Source: Phycisphaerae bacterium (lineage in GTDB: Bacteria; Planctomycetota; Phycisphaerae; SM23-33). Taken from it: 43,032 bases of DNA. Numbering within the stretch: the stretch's first letter is position 1; each line of letters opens with the position of its first letter. The notes beneath the pieces are model-generated. The model worked only from the letters and a program-made list of their open reading frames with translations. It was not told the DNA's origin and ran no database searches. A program made the position numbers and the translations under genes. Of the stretch, positions 36,189 to 43,032 are shown in pieces. The DNA is taken from positions 1-43,032 of the forward strand of contig PUND01000020.1 in assembly GCA_003551645.1 (NCBI GenBank), read 5' to 3'.

Positions 36189-36698
36189 ATGCAGGTAATC
36201 TATATCTTAGTGCAGGGACTGTTCTTCTTGGCGGTCGGCGCCTGGCTGGGCGGTGCCGGAGTGCTGTCGCTGGCCGACAGGGTAATCGCCGTCGGCCTGA
36301 AGGGCAGGCGCACAGAGGCCCACGAGCTGACGGGGCGACTGCGGGGGCTGTTTCAGCGGATGGAGCTGGGTTTCGTCGGCGTTGCGTGGCTGGCGACCGT
36401 CGCGCGGGGTGTGCTTGTGCGGTTTGTCGGTGACTTCCCGTCGAGGTGGGGACCCGCCGACTGGGCGCAGGTCGCTGTGCTGGCTGTGGCGACGGTGCTG
36501 ACGGCAATCGGGACGTTCTGGCTGTCGCCGGCGGCCAGGCGACGCCGCGAACTGGTGGGCACTTACACCGACAAGGACGACCAGATCCGCGTCCGCAAGG
36601 CCGTCGCCGGGCTGCACCAGTCGGCCGAGGCGATCTGCTGGGTCAACATTGTAATGCTGGCGGCGCTGATGGTGGTGTCGGTGGCCGCCCTGCCGTAG
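36189..36698 (+). CDS. four-helix membrane protein, DUF4149/TMEM205-like in outline
   Basis: A 169-residue protein with about four hydrophobic segments (2-28, 59-79, 93-116, 145-167). A conserved-looking GAWLGGAGVLSLADRV follows the first half-helix, and there is a basic loop (RRRELVGTYTDKDDQIRVRK) before the last helix. This plan recalls DUF4149-type proteins, but the match is by layout only. ATG at 36189 (AAGGGAA upstream) is preferred to the earlier frame opening at 36156. It lies between the fusion oxidoreductase and nth, 9 bp from the latter, and is probably co-transcribed with nth. Confidence 0.65.
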   Translation: MQVIYILVQGLFFLAVGAWLGGAGVLSLADRVIAVGLKGRRTEAHELTGRLRGLFQRMELGFVGVAWLATVARGVLVRFVGDFPSRWGPADWAQVAVLAVATVLTAIGTFWLSPAARRRRELVGTYTDKDDQIRVRKAVAGLHQSAEAICWVNIVMLAALMVVSVAALP

Positions 36699-36707
36699 GA
36701 AAGTGCA

Positions 36708-37364
36708 ATGCCCGTCGAATCCAAGAGCGACAGGAAGAAGCGCGCCAGCCGGATACTCGCCGCGCTGAAAAAGGAGTATCCCGAGGCCCGGACTGCCCTG
36801 AATTTCGGCGACCCGCTGGAGCTTCTGGTGGCCACAATACTGTCGGCGCAGTGCACCGACGTTAAGGTCAACCAGATAACGCCTGAACTTTTCAGCCGTT
36901 ATAAGACCGCCGAGGACTATGCCGCCGCCGGCGAGGAGCTTGAGCAACTGATCCGCCCCACCGGCTTTTACCGCAATAAGGCGAAGAACATCCGCAAGGC
37001 CGCGGAGATGATCGTCGAGCAGTTCGGCGGGCAGGTCCCGCGGACCATGGAGGAGCTTACCTCGCTTCCCGGCGTGGCACGCAAGACGGCCAACATCGTG
37101 CTCGGCAGCGCGTTCGGCAGTAACGAGGGGCTGGCAGTGGACCGCCACGTCCAGCGCGTGGCCCAGCGGCTGAAGCTCACCCGCCACAAGAACAACCAGG
37201 GCGACAAAATGGAAAAGGACCTCTGCGAGCTTGTCCCGCAAAAGGACTGGACCGAGTTCGGCCACGCACTGGTGCTGCACGGCAGGCGATACTGCACGGC
37301 ACGGAAGCCGAGGTGCGACGAGTGCCCGCTGGCGAAGATGTGCCCCTCGGCCGGGAAGGTGTAG
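36708..37364 (+). CDS. nth: endonuclease III
   Basis: A base-excision DNA glycosylase/AP lyase for oxidised pyrimidines. In 218 residues: LLVATILSAQCTD near 39, the helix-hairpin-helix LPGVARKTAN at 120-129 with the catalytic lysine at 126, VDRHVQR near 144 with the catalytic aspartate at 145, and the [4Fe-4S] loop C196-x6-C203-x2-C206-x5-C212, the exact family spacing. The usual VDTHV reads VDRHV here. ATG at 36708 starts 9 bp after the preceding stop. It converges with the dUTPase-like gene. Confidence 0.94.
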   Translation: MPVESKSDRKKRASRILAALKKEYPEARTALNFGDPLELLVATILSAQCTDVKVNQITPELFSRYKTAEDYAAAGEELEQLIRPTGFYRNKAKNIRKAAEMIVEQFGGQVPRTMEELTSLPGVARKTANIVLGSAFGSNEGLAVDRHVQRVAQRLKLTRHKNNQGDKMEKDLCELVPQKDWTEFGHALVLHGRRYCTARKPRCDECPLAKMCPSAGKV

Positions 37365-37388
37365 CCCGGCAGGGGTTTGCGGGGTTTG

Positions 37389-37856
37389 TCAGCTCAGGTC
37401 GCGGTTCTCGTGGTCGTGGGCGGAGTGTTCGGCCTGGGAGCGGTCCTCGTCCTGGCGGCGGTGGTTAATGTCGAGCTTGCCGGCGTACAGGCGATAGACA
37501 TCGTCCGGGTCAAGGCCCAGCAACTGGCATATGCTCGCCCAGAAGAACAGCATGTCCGCCGCCTCCACGCGGGCGTTCTGGAGGTCCTGCAGTTGATATC
37601 TGCGCCCCTGGCGGGCCTCGCTGTACCAGTGTTTCCAACTGAGGCACTCATGCAGTTCGTGGCACTCCGCGGCCATCGCGTCGATGTAGCTCTTCAGAGC
37701 GCGTCCGACCTCCAGCAGGATTCCGGCGTCGGGTTCGCCTCTGGCCTCGGCCTGTTGCAGGAGCCGGCCCAGATGTTCAGTGTCGATGCCCGCTCGGCGG
37801 TTAAGCTCCGCCTGAAGCGGCCAGATGTCCTCCAGTGACCGTATCTCTTCCGACAT
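37389..37856 (-). CDS. dimeric dUTPase-like (all-alpha NTP pyrophosphatase) protein
   Basis: A 155-residue all-helical protein of the dUTPase_2/MazG-like superfamily, which hydrolyses dUTP or related NTPs to the monophosphate and pyrophosphate with Mg2+. Family marks are AAECHELHECLSWKHWYSE near residue 62 (E-x2-E/H Mg2+ site and the LSWKHW pocket) and ARVEAADMLFFWASICQLLGLDPDDVYRLYAGKLDINHRRQD at 95-135 (ExxD Mg2+ ligands; the K-x-x-x-N-x-x-R motif). ATG at 37856 follows AAGGAG at 11 bases; the frame's first ATG at 37913 lacks this. No trimeric dUTPase is seen in the window. dUTP is the best guess; dCTP or other NTPs are alternatives. Confidence 0.8.
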   Translation of the reverse strand: MSEEIRSLEDIWPLQAELNRRAGIDTEHLGRLLQQAEARGEPDAGILLEVGRALKSYIDAMAAECHELHECLSWKHWYSEARQGRRYQLQDLQNARVEAADMLFFWASICQLLGLDPDDVYRLYAGKLDINHRRQDEDRSQAEHSAHDHENRDLS

Positions 37857-38155
37857 GAAACTCACGCTCCTTCCGTGCTGGTCGCCGGCCGCCGGGCCGT
37901 GTGTGGGCGGCATTCTACACCCCCGGCTGGTGGCCGGACAACCCGCCGCGAGAACCGTTGGTGTTTACGGGCCGTAGGATAACCGATTAGTATCTCAAAC
38001 GTGAGGCGCCGATTGGCCGATTAACAGGTCCATACGGCCGGGCGAGCCGGGCCTGTTGTAAAGGCGATGGTCTGCCGTTACGGTAATGGCGTGTAATCCA
38101 GGTGTGTACCGAGATCGCTCGGCCACCGGCCGGCGGAACGGATGGGAGAGACGAC
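37857..38155. other. divergent intergenic region
   Basis: About 300 bases between the dUTPase-like gene and the next membrane protein. The only things seen are the AAGGAG ribosome site of the leftward gene, a weak TGTAAT (38092-38097) that could serve the rightward gene, and the ribosome site GGGAGA just before 38156. No RNA gene or repeat is recognisable. Confidence 0.5.
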
Positions 38156-39025
38156 GTGGGTGCTTATCTTAGACCGTGGCAACTGATACCGCTGTCCGCC
38201 TTTGTTCTGATCAGCATAATTGTCGGCGCGGCCATACTGAAGCGTTTCCTGGTGCGCCAGTTCGAGATATTCGACGCCCAGGCGCAGACGACGGTGCCCG
38301 GCCCGCGGCGCAGCCGCCGCCTCTCAACCATCAAATGCGTGCTTGCGCTTCTGCTGGCCGGCATGGGAGGCGGGTTCGCCGGGGCCGCTATTTTCGCACT
38401 TTTCAGGAGCATAGAGGGCACCACCCACGAGACGATAGTCTGGCTGCTGGTCCTGGGCGGAGTCCTGTCGCTTATCGCCATGCTCGGCGTCGCCTATCTG
38501 ATACTGCTGACGATGTTCCCCCTGCCGGCCGGGAGGGTATTCCGGGCGGCCGTGCCGACATTTGCGTTCGTGCTGGTCCTCGGCGCCATATTCGGAACAC
38601 CTACCGCGCTTGTGGCCCGGCAGCAGCGGATGTTTGACCTTCACCAGGAAATCACACTGCTGCGTAACCTGCGAGGCATTGACGATGCCCTCCGGAACTA
38701 TGAGGTACTCCACAACGAGGCGGCGCCCTCGCTGGAGCATCTGGTGGAGCAGGAGTATCTCATGCCGGCGATGGTGAAAAGCCCGGCGAACCCGGACAGG
38801 GCAATCGGCTACTTCTATATCCCCAGGCGATCCGCCGGGACGGGCACGGAAACTCAGGAGATCAGGGCAAGCGACCTTCGCGAAAACTTTGAGGGCCGCG
38901 GCCGGGGCGTGCTGTTTACCAACGGCGCCAGGATGTGGGTCTCGGAGGGGGAGTTTCAGCAACTGCTTAACCTGGAAGTTAATAGCGATTTCGCCGAGGC
39001 GCTGCGGGAATACGAAGGCGGGTAA
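38156..39025 (+). CDS. membrane protein with C-terminal pseudopilin-like domain
   Basis: A 289-residue protein. Four hydrophobic helices lie at about 8-28, 60-83, 93-119 and 130-155. The soluble C terminus (about 165-289) aligns by eye with the tail of the secreted protein at 23399-25573: NLRGIDDALRNYEVLHNEAAPSLEHL versus the pilin-like NLHGIGSGMHMY stretch; then VEQEYLMPAMVKSP and VLFTNGARMWVSEGEF versus VDEGYISPEMLASP and VLFADGSVRWMSTEEF. So the same planctomycete pseudopilin-type domain is attached to a multi-pass anchor. GTG at 38156 (GGGAGA upstream) is chosen over GTG at 38102. Function unknown. Confidence 0.7.
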   Translation: MGAYLRPWQLIPLSAFVLISIIVGAAILKRFLVRQFEIFDAQAQTTVPGPRRSRRLSTIKCVLALLLAGMGGGFAGAAIFALFRSIEGTTHETIVWLLVLGGVLSLIAMLGVAYLILLTMFPLPAGRVFRAAVPTFAFVLVLGAIFGTPTALVARQQRMFDLHQEITLLRNLRGIDDALRNYEVLHNEAAPSLEHLVEQEYLMPAMVKSPANPDRAIGYFYIPRRSAGTGTETQEIRASDLRENFEGRGRGVLFTNGARMWVSEGEFQQLLNLEVNSDFAEALREYEGG

Positions 39026-39070
39026 CCCCGACGATCGGCCCGCGGGGGTGCCGACACTTGCCGCGCGTGC

Positions 39071-39076
39071 TACAAT
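39071..39076 (+). promoter_or_regulatory. -10 box of a possibly leaderless asnB transcript
   Basis: TACAAT ends 9 bases before ATG 39086; no Shine-Dalgarno lies between. The -35 candidate (GTGCCG, 17 bases upstream) is weak. Confidence 0.4.
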
Positions 39077-39085
39077 GACCCGGAC

Positions 39086-40966
39086 ATGTGCGGCTTCGCC
39101 GGAGAGTTTCTGTTCGATGCCAGCGCCCGAGCCGATGTATCTCTGGCGGCGCGGATGGCCGACCGGCTCGTCCACAGGGGGCCTGACGAGGGCGGCGAGT
39201 TTCTCTCGACGGACGGAAGGTGCGCGATTGGCTTCCGCCGTCTCTGCGTGATAGACCCGGCCGGTTCCCATCAACCCATGTCCTCGGCCGACGGAACGCT
39301 CACCGTGGCGTTCAACGGAGAAATATACAACTTCCGCAATTTGCGCGGGGAGCTGTCCGCCGCCGGCGAGCGGTTCCGCACCGACGGCGATACCGAGGTC
39401 CTTCTTCCGCTGTACCGCCGTCACGGGGCCGAGATGGTCGTCCGGCTGAGCGGCATGTTCGCGTTCGCCCTTTACGACGCCGCGGCCGGCCGGCTGCTGC
39501 TGGCCCGCGACCGGCTCGGGCAAAAGCCCCTCTGGTATGCCATGCTGGCCGACAGGGTGGTCTTCGCCTCTGAACCGAAGGCCCTATTGTCGCATCCGGG
39601 TGTTGATGCCGCGGTATCCGAAACGGACTTAACGGCATACCTCACATTGGGATACATTCCCGCACCGGAGTCGGCATGGCGGGGCGTCCGCAAGCTTTCG
39701 CCCGGGCATATCATGGAGTTGCCGGCGGAGAAGCCGGCCCCGATGCGGTACTGGCGGCCCGCTCCGGCAGAGCCGCCGACGGACTACAAAGAGGCCGTCT
39801 CGCGGGTCCGAGAGAAGCTGAGCGAGTCTGTGGCGGAACACCTTGTCTCCGACGTGCCGCTTGGGGCCTTGCTCAGCGGCGGCGTGGACTCGGCCGTCAT
39901 GGTCGCGCTGATGTGCAGGACCGGCGGCGGTACGGTCCGAACCTTCACGGCCGGCTTCGACGATGCGGAATTCGACGAAAGGTCCGACGCCGCGCGTCTG
40001 GCTGAGCACCTTGGAACAGAGCACACAGAGCTGCTTGTGGACACGGCTCCGGCGGATATGCCGGATGCACTTATCGATATGTATGATGAGCCGTTCGGCG
40101 ATTCCAGCGCCCTGCCGACATGCCTGGTCTGCCGTGCGGCCAGGAGGCATGTTACGGTCGCCCTTTCCGGCGACGGCGGTGATGAGGTATTCGCCGGATA
40201 TGATCGGTACAGGGCGCTGTACCTCGCTGCACAGATGCGTCCCAGCACATATATGTTATGCCGCCTTGGCGCCAGGTTGGCCGGGGCTTTCGCCGGCAAG
40301 ACCGAACGCGGCCGGCTCAGACGGCTGGTCCGTTTCGCGAACGCCCTGCCATATCCGTATGCTGAACAGTATCTTATGTATCGGCGACTGTTCAGCCCGG
40401 CCGATCTGGTCAGATTGCTGACAGATGATTTCATCGCGGCCGCCGACCCGGATGCGCCCAGCGAGTGGTTCCTGCGACTGTATGAGGATGGGGACTTCGA
40501 GGATGAGGTGGCCCGCGCCCAGCACCACGATCTGTCCACCTACCTGCCCGACGACCTGCTGGTGAAGACGGACATCGCCTCGATGGCCTCCTCACTTGAG
40601 CTTCGGGCGCCGATGCTGGCTGCGGACCTTGTTTCGCTTGGGCTGTCGCTTCCGGCTGGCTGGAAAGTGGACCGCAATGGCGGAAAGAGAATACTGAAGG
40701 ACGCCTTCGCCGATATGCTGCCGGCCGAGGTGTTTGACAGGCCGAAACGGGGTTTTGGTGTCCCGCTGGCCCGCTGGCTGCGCGAAGACCTGCTGGAAGT
40801 ACTCAAAGAGACGCTGCTGGACCGGGAATTGCTGGATAAGGGGATTTTCCGCGCTGAATCGCTGGCCGGGCTTATCGCCGACCACGCGACCGGCCGGGAT
40901 GACCACAGCCACCGGCTATGGGCCCTGCTGGTCCTGGCTCGGTGGTTGGTAAGACAGGGCGGCTGA
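39086..40966 (+). CDS. asnB: asparagine synthase, glutamine-hydrolysing
   Basis: Two-domain enzyme: residues 2-200 are the class II (Ntn) glutaminase with the N-terminal nucleophile Cys2 exposed after Met removal, RGPDEGGEF near 31 and FNGEIYN near 76. Residues about 235-626 are the ATP-pyrophosphatase synthetase with the PP-loop SGGVDS at 264-269 and FDEPFGDSS-like YDEPFGDSSALPT near 337, then SGDGGDEVFAGYDRY. The 626 residues fit the AsnB/ExoP-linked family. Many planctomycete AsnB homologues sit in exopolysaccharide or peptide clusters; here the only neighbours are the pseudopilin-type membrane protein and parB, so plain asparagine synthesis is likely. The ATG and cysteine fix the start. 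Confidence 0.9.
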   Translation: MCGFAGEFLFDASARADVSLAARMADRLVHRGPDEGGEFLSTDGRCAIGFRRLCVIDPAGSHQPMSSADGTLTVAFNGEIYNFRNLRGELSAAGERFRTDGDTEVLLPLYRRHGAEMVVRLSGMFAFALYDAAAGRLLLARDRLGQKPLWYAMLADRVVFASEPKALLSHPGVDAAVSETDLTAYLTLGYIPAPESAWRGVRKLSPGHIMELPAEKPAPMRYWRPAPAEPPTDYKEAVSRVREKLSESVAEHLVSDVPLGALLSGGVDSAVMVALMCRTGGGTVRTFTAGFDDAEFDERSDAARLAEHLGTEHTELLVDTAPADMPDALIDMYDEPFGDSSALPTCLVCRAARRHVTVALSGDGGDEVFAGYDRYRALYLAAQMRPSTYMLCRLGARLAGAFAGKTERGRLRRLVRFANALPYPYAEQYLMYRRLFSPADLVRLLTDDFIAAADPDAPSEWFLRLYEDGDFEDEVARAQHHDLSTYLPDDLLVKTDIASMASSLELRAPMLAADLVSLGLSLPAGWKVDRNGGKRILKDAFADMLPAEVFDRPKRGFGVPLARWLREDLLEVLKETLLDRELLDKGIFRAESLAGLIADHATGRDDHSHRLWALLVLARWLVRQGG

Positions 40967-41202
40967 TTCTTGTCGCTGGGGTATTCGCACGGTTGACTGG
41001 CAATACTTGAACGACACAGTGGGAGAGAGGTTGGGCCGAGTCGCATCAGCGGGGTCTGGGGGCCGTTAGCGGCATAGCGGGCGGTTCAGGGCCCTGGCGG
41101 CAGGGTTGCGGGGCTGGCAGCCAATCGGCGAGGTGTCGGGACCGCTTGAGAGAAACAGAGGGGTTCATCCGGGGTTTTCTGTGCCACAGGTTCCAAGACA
41201 CG

Positions 41203-41218
41203 TGTTCCACGTGGAACA
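41203..41218. promoter_or_regulatory. parS site 1
   Basis: TGTTCCACGTGGAACA, a perfect 16-bp palindrome identical to the near-universal chromosomal parS consensus bound by ParB. It lies 134 bp before parB. Confidence 0.93.
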
Positions 41219-41252
41219 TGCACGATGTCGCGGGAAATTCCCTGTTTTGTTC

Positions 41253-41280
41253 TTGCCGATTTGTCCGATACCGTTACTGT
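41253..41280 (+). promoter_or_regulatory. possible parB promoter between two parS sites
   Basis: TTGCCG (41253-41258) and TACTGT (41275-41280) are 16 bases apart (each 4/6). Being flanked by both parS sites, it would be covered by ParB, giving autorepression; this is inference. Confidence 0.35.
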
Positions 41281-41296
41281 AGTGGTGGCGGAACGA

Positions 41297-41312
41297 TGTT
41301 CCACGTGGAACA
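41297..41312. promoter_or_regulatory. parS site 2
   Basis: A second perfect TGTTCCACGTGGAACA, 94 bp centre to centre from the first and 39 bp before the parB ATG. Apart from the two parS sites and the promoter, 40967-41351 contains nothing recognisable. Confidence 0.93.
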
Positions 41313-41351
41313 CGCCGCATTGATCGCCAGTAACGGGAAAGGAGGCCCAAC

Positions 41352-42335
41352 ATGGCCGACCAAGGCAGCAGTCGCACCCGCAAGCCCCGCCTCGGCAGGG
41401 GTCTTTCCAGCTTGATGTCCAGCCCCCCGCCGGCGGAGCCGACCGAACAACCGACGGAGCAGCCGGCGGAACAGCATTACGCCCCCCAGCCAAAGGCCGA
41501 GGCCCCTCAGGCAAATACCGAAGACTCCGATCGGAACGGAGCGCGGCAGATTGCCATTGATCGCATCTCGCCGAACCCCTACCAGCCCCGGCGCGATTTC
41601 GACCCGACGGCCCTGGCCGAGCTTGCCAACAGCATCCAACAGCAGGGCGTCCTCCAGCCACTGATCGTCGCACCGGCCGAGAACGACCATCAGTTCATCC
41701 TCATCGCCGGCGAGCGGCGGCTGAGGGCGGCCCGAGAGGCCGGCCTGGCCGAGGTCCCGTGCGTCGTTCGTGATGCGACGGCGCAACAGATGCTGGAATG
41801 GGCACTTATAGAAAATATCCAGCGGACCGACCTCAACGCCATCGAGCGAGCCAAGGCGTATCGGGACTACCTGAAGCGGTTCGAGCTTACCCAGGCCGAG
41901 GGCGCGGAGCGACTCGGCCAGGCCCGGACCACAGTAGTTAACCATTTGCGGCTGTTGGACTTGCAAGCAGACGTCCAGTCGATGGTAGCCGACGGCCGGC
42001 TGAGCTTCGGCCATGCCCGGGCGCTGGCCGGGCTGGTGGATGCGCCTCAGCGGCAGATCGCCCTTGCCAAGAAAGCCGTGAACGACGGGCTGAGCGTCCG
42101 GGAAATCGAGAAGCTGGTCGCCGCCGGCGCGACGGCCGCGCCGGAGAAGCCCGAGCGGGCCTCGAAACCGGCGTATATCCGCGACGTCGAGGAGCGGCTG
42201 ACCCAAGCGGTAGGAACGAAGGTGGCCGTCCAGCCCGGACGGCGGAAGCACAGCGGCCGGATTGTTGTGGAGTACTACTCACTGGACGACTTTGACCGCA
42301 TCTCGGCCGCGCTGGGCGTCAACGGCAATCCATAG
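41352..42335 (+). CDS. parB: chromosome partitioning protein ParB
   Basis: A CTP-dependent DNA clamp that loads at parS and organises the origin region. In 327 residues: the N terminus RKPRLGRGLSSLM is the ParA-stimulating motif; a low-complexity linker with near-repeats (EPTEQPTEQPAEQ) spans 29-41. The CTPase core has DRISPNPYQPRRDF, GERRLRAA at 120-127 and ENIQRTDLNAIERA at 154-167. The helix-turn-helix (LTQAEGAERLGQARTTVVNHLRLL) reads parS, and the C-terminal dimer domain ends GRIVVEYYSLDDFDRI. AAAGGAGG precedes ATG at 41352. parA is normally just upstream; here asnB takes that place, so parA must lie elsewhere. Confidence 0.95.
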   Translation: MADQGSSRTRKPRLGRGLSSLMSSPPPAEPTEQPTEQPAEQHYAPQPKAEAPQANTEDSDRNGARQIAIDRISPNPYQPRRDFDPTALAELANSIQQQGVLQPLIVAPAENDHQFILIAGERRLRAAREAGLAEVPCVVRDATAQQMLEWALIENIQRTDLNAIERAKAYRDYLKRFELTQAEGAERLGQARTTVVNHLRLLDLQADVQSMVADGRLSFGHARALAGLVDAPQRQIALAKKAVNDGLSVREIEKLVAAGATAAPEKPERASKPAYIRDVEERLTQAVGTKVAVQPGRRKHSGRIVVEYYSLDDFDRISAALGVNGNP

Positions 42336-43032
42336 CCGGCCGGCACATATGCAGTCATAGCATTATGACGGGCGCGGCATGGATAGCGCAGTGCCGTGGC
42401 TCTATGGAGCAGGGATGCAGGATATGCATGGGATTTGTGGCGACATACACGGGGATCCTGATGTTCATGACTGGCTCACGGGACGGGAGCAACATGAACC
42501 TATGGCCGTGGCGGCATATGACACCTTTGATCTTTGGCCTTCGCTGCCATCGCGGCCTTTGTCAACCTCGTGGCCTCCGTGGCCGTTGTTGGCTTCATGG
42601 TCTTACTACCGGGAGCACAGTATGTTGAACATTCTGTAAGTGTCGGGCAGGCCCTCCCTGCGTGGCCGCTTGAACGCGGTGTTCAATATACCCGGTTCTG
42701 AGCAGTAGGGGGCTTGGTGGCCTTAGTGGCGTTAGTCGCCTTCATGGTGTTAGTGGGCCTGGTGATTGTCGGATGGCGGCTGGCCGGTGAACTAACGTTG
42801 CCTGTGTGTATCCGCCTTAATCACTGCTGAGACGGCACTTGTCGGCGGTAAAGGGCCTGGGCGGGGCGGTCGCCGAAGTGCCTGTTGGCTGTTGGCGTGT
42901 TGTTTTTTGTGGCTCAAACTGAGGGGTTTTTCGGCAAGTTCAATCATGGCAAGGCCCTCCCGGCGTAAGTCGCTACGTTTATTGCCTCTGTGACTCCTGT
43001 CAACAGACGATAGAACAGGAAGTCCGGCTGGT
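42336..43032. other. region without a confident gene
   Basis: About 700 bp. Short frames occur, but none has a ribosome site and family motif. One frame (mod 3 = 0) encodes two hydrophobic stretches, 42534-42701 (from a TTG) and 42714-42830, separated by a TGA. They share a 36-base word at 28 of 36 positions (42570-42605 and 42717-42752) in the same phase. It may be a decayed small membrane-protein gene or chance repeat text. The tail (42840-43032) shows nothing. Confidence 0.4.

Noticed and set aside
41183-41200. Third, degenerate parS half-site (GTGCCACAGGTTCCA)
   Set aside because: It breaks the palindrome at several central positions; only the two perfect sites are reported.
42365-42639. 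Two overlapping frames of 86-87 codons after parB
   Set aside because: Neither has a Shine-Dalgarno or a motif, and their Trp/Pro/Ser-rich tails look like out-of-frame reading of the hydrophobic stretch.

Overview
The window reads as chromosomal DNA of a high-GC bacterium, most likely a planctomycete of the Phycisphaerae/Sedimentisphaerales type. The taxonomic signs are protein styles, not a search. They include a secreted protein ending in a planctomycete-type pseudopilin (H-X9-DG-like) domain, a lipoprotein of the DUF1570 style, a eukaryote-type UDP-sugar pyrophosphorylase, an Ino1 plus CDP-alcohol phosphotransferase pair, and hairpin-rich intergenic repeats. Coding density is high, operons are short and genes lie on both strands. 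I see no prophage, intact insertion sequence, CRISPR array, tRNA or rRNA.

Layout. 1-1221: a strong terminator for something left of the window, REP-like hairpins, a 78-residue membrane protein and a triple 47-bp hairpin repeat behind gyrB. 1222-4832 (minus): gyrB and two paralogous zinc-ribbon membrane proteins. 5080-10846 (plus): PduO-type cobalamin adenosyltransferase overlapping truD, a GH38 alpha-mannosidase, and rsmA. 10972-15489 (plus): TPR protein, rpsT, a TlyA-like methyltransferase, then inositol phosphate synthase and a CDP-alcohol phosphotransferase. 15505-17551 (minus): CBS protein and miaB. 17674-20526 (plus): korAB (2-oxoacid:ferredoxin oxidoreductase) and a small membrane protein. 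20777-28550: folC, DUF1570-like lipoprotein, DUF3352/pseudopilin-domain protein, amidase-fold protein, rnc, def and a membrane protein. 28762-37364 (plus): UDP-sugar pyrophosphorylase, nadK, a 1594-residue fusion oxidoreductase, a membrane protein and nth. 37389-42335: dimeric-dUTPase-like protein, a membrane protein with the same pseudopilin-like tail, asnB, two perfect parS sites and parB. 42336-43032 holds no confident gene.

How the genes work together. Much of the window is housekeeping: DNA topology and segregation (gyrB, parB/parS), RNA modification and processing (truD, rsmA, miaB, rnc, the TlyA-like enzyme), protein maturation (def) and repair (nth). Two thiamine-diphosphate 2-oxoacid oxidoreductases (korAB and the fusion) suggest ferredoxin-linked, oxygen-sensitive metabolism.

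The most unusual object is the protein at 31338-36122. It joins a complete indolepyruvate:ferredoxin oxidoreductase (IorA, two Fe-S clusters, IorB, DUF6537-like tail) to a complete GltD-type Fe-S/FAD/NADPH module. It lies 55 bp behind NAD kinase. I infer a self-contained 2-oxoacid:NADP+ oxidoreductase. A second theme is that several genes carry a -10 hexamer 7-9 bp before the start codon and lack a well-placed Shine-Dalgarno, which suggests leaderless mRNAs beside ordinary SD-led genes.
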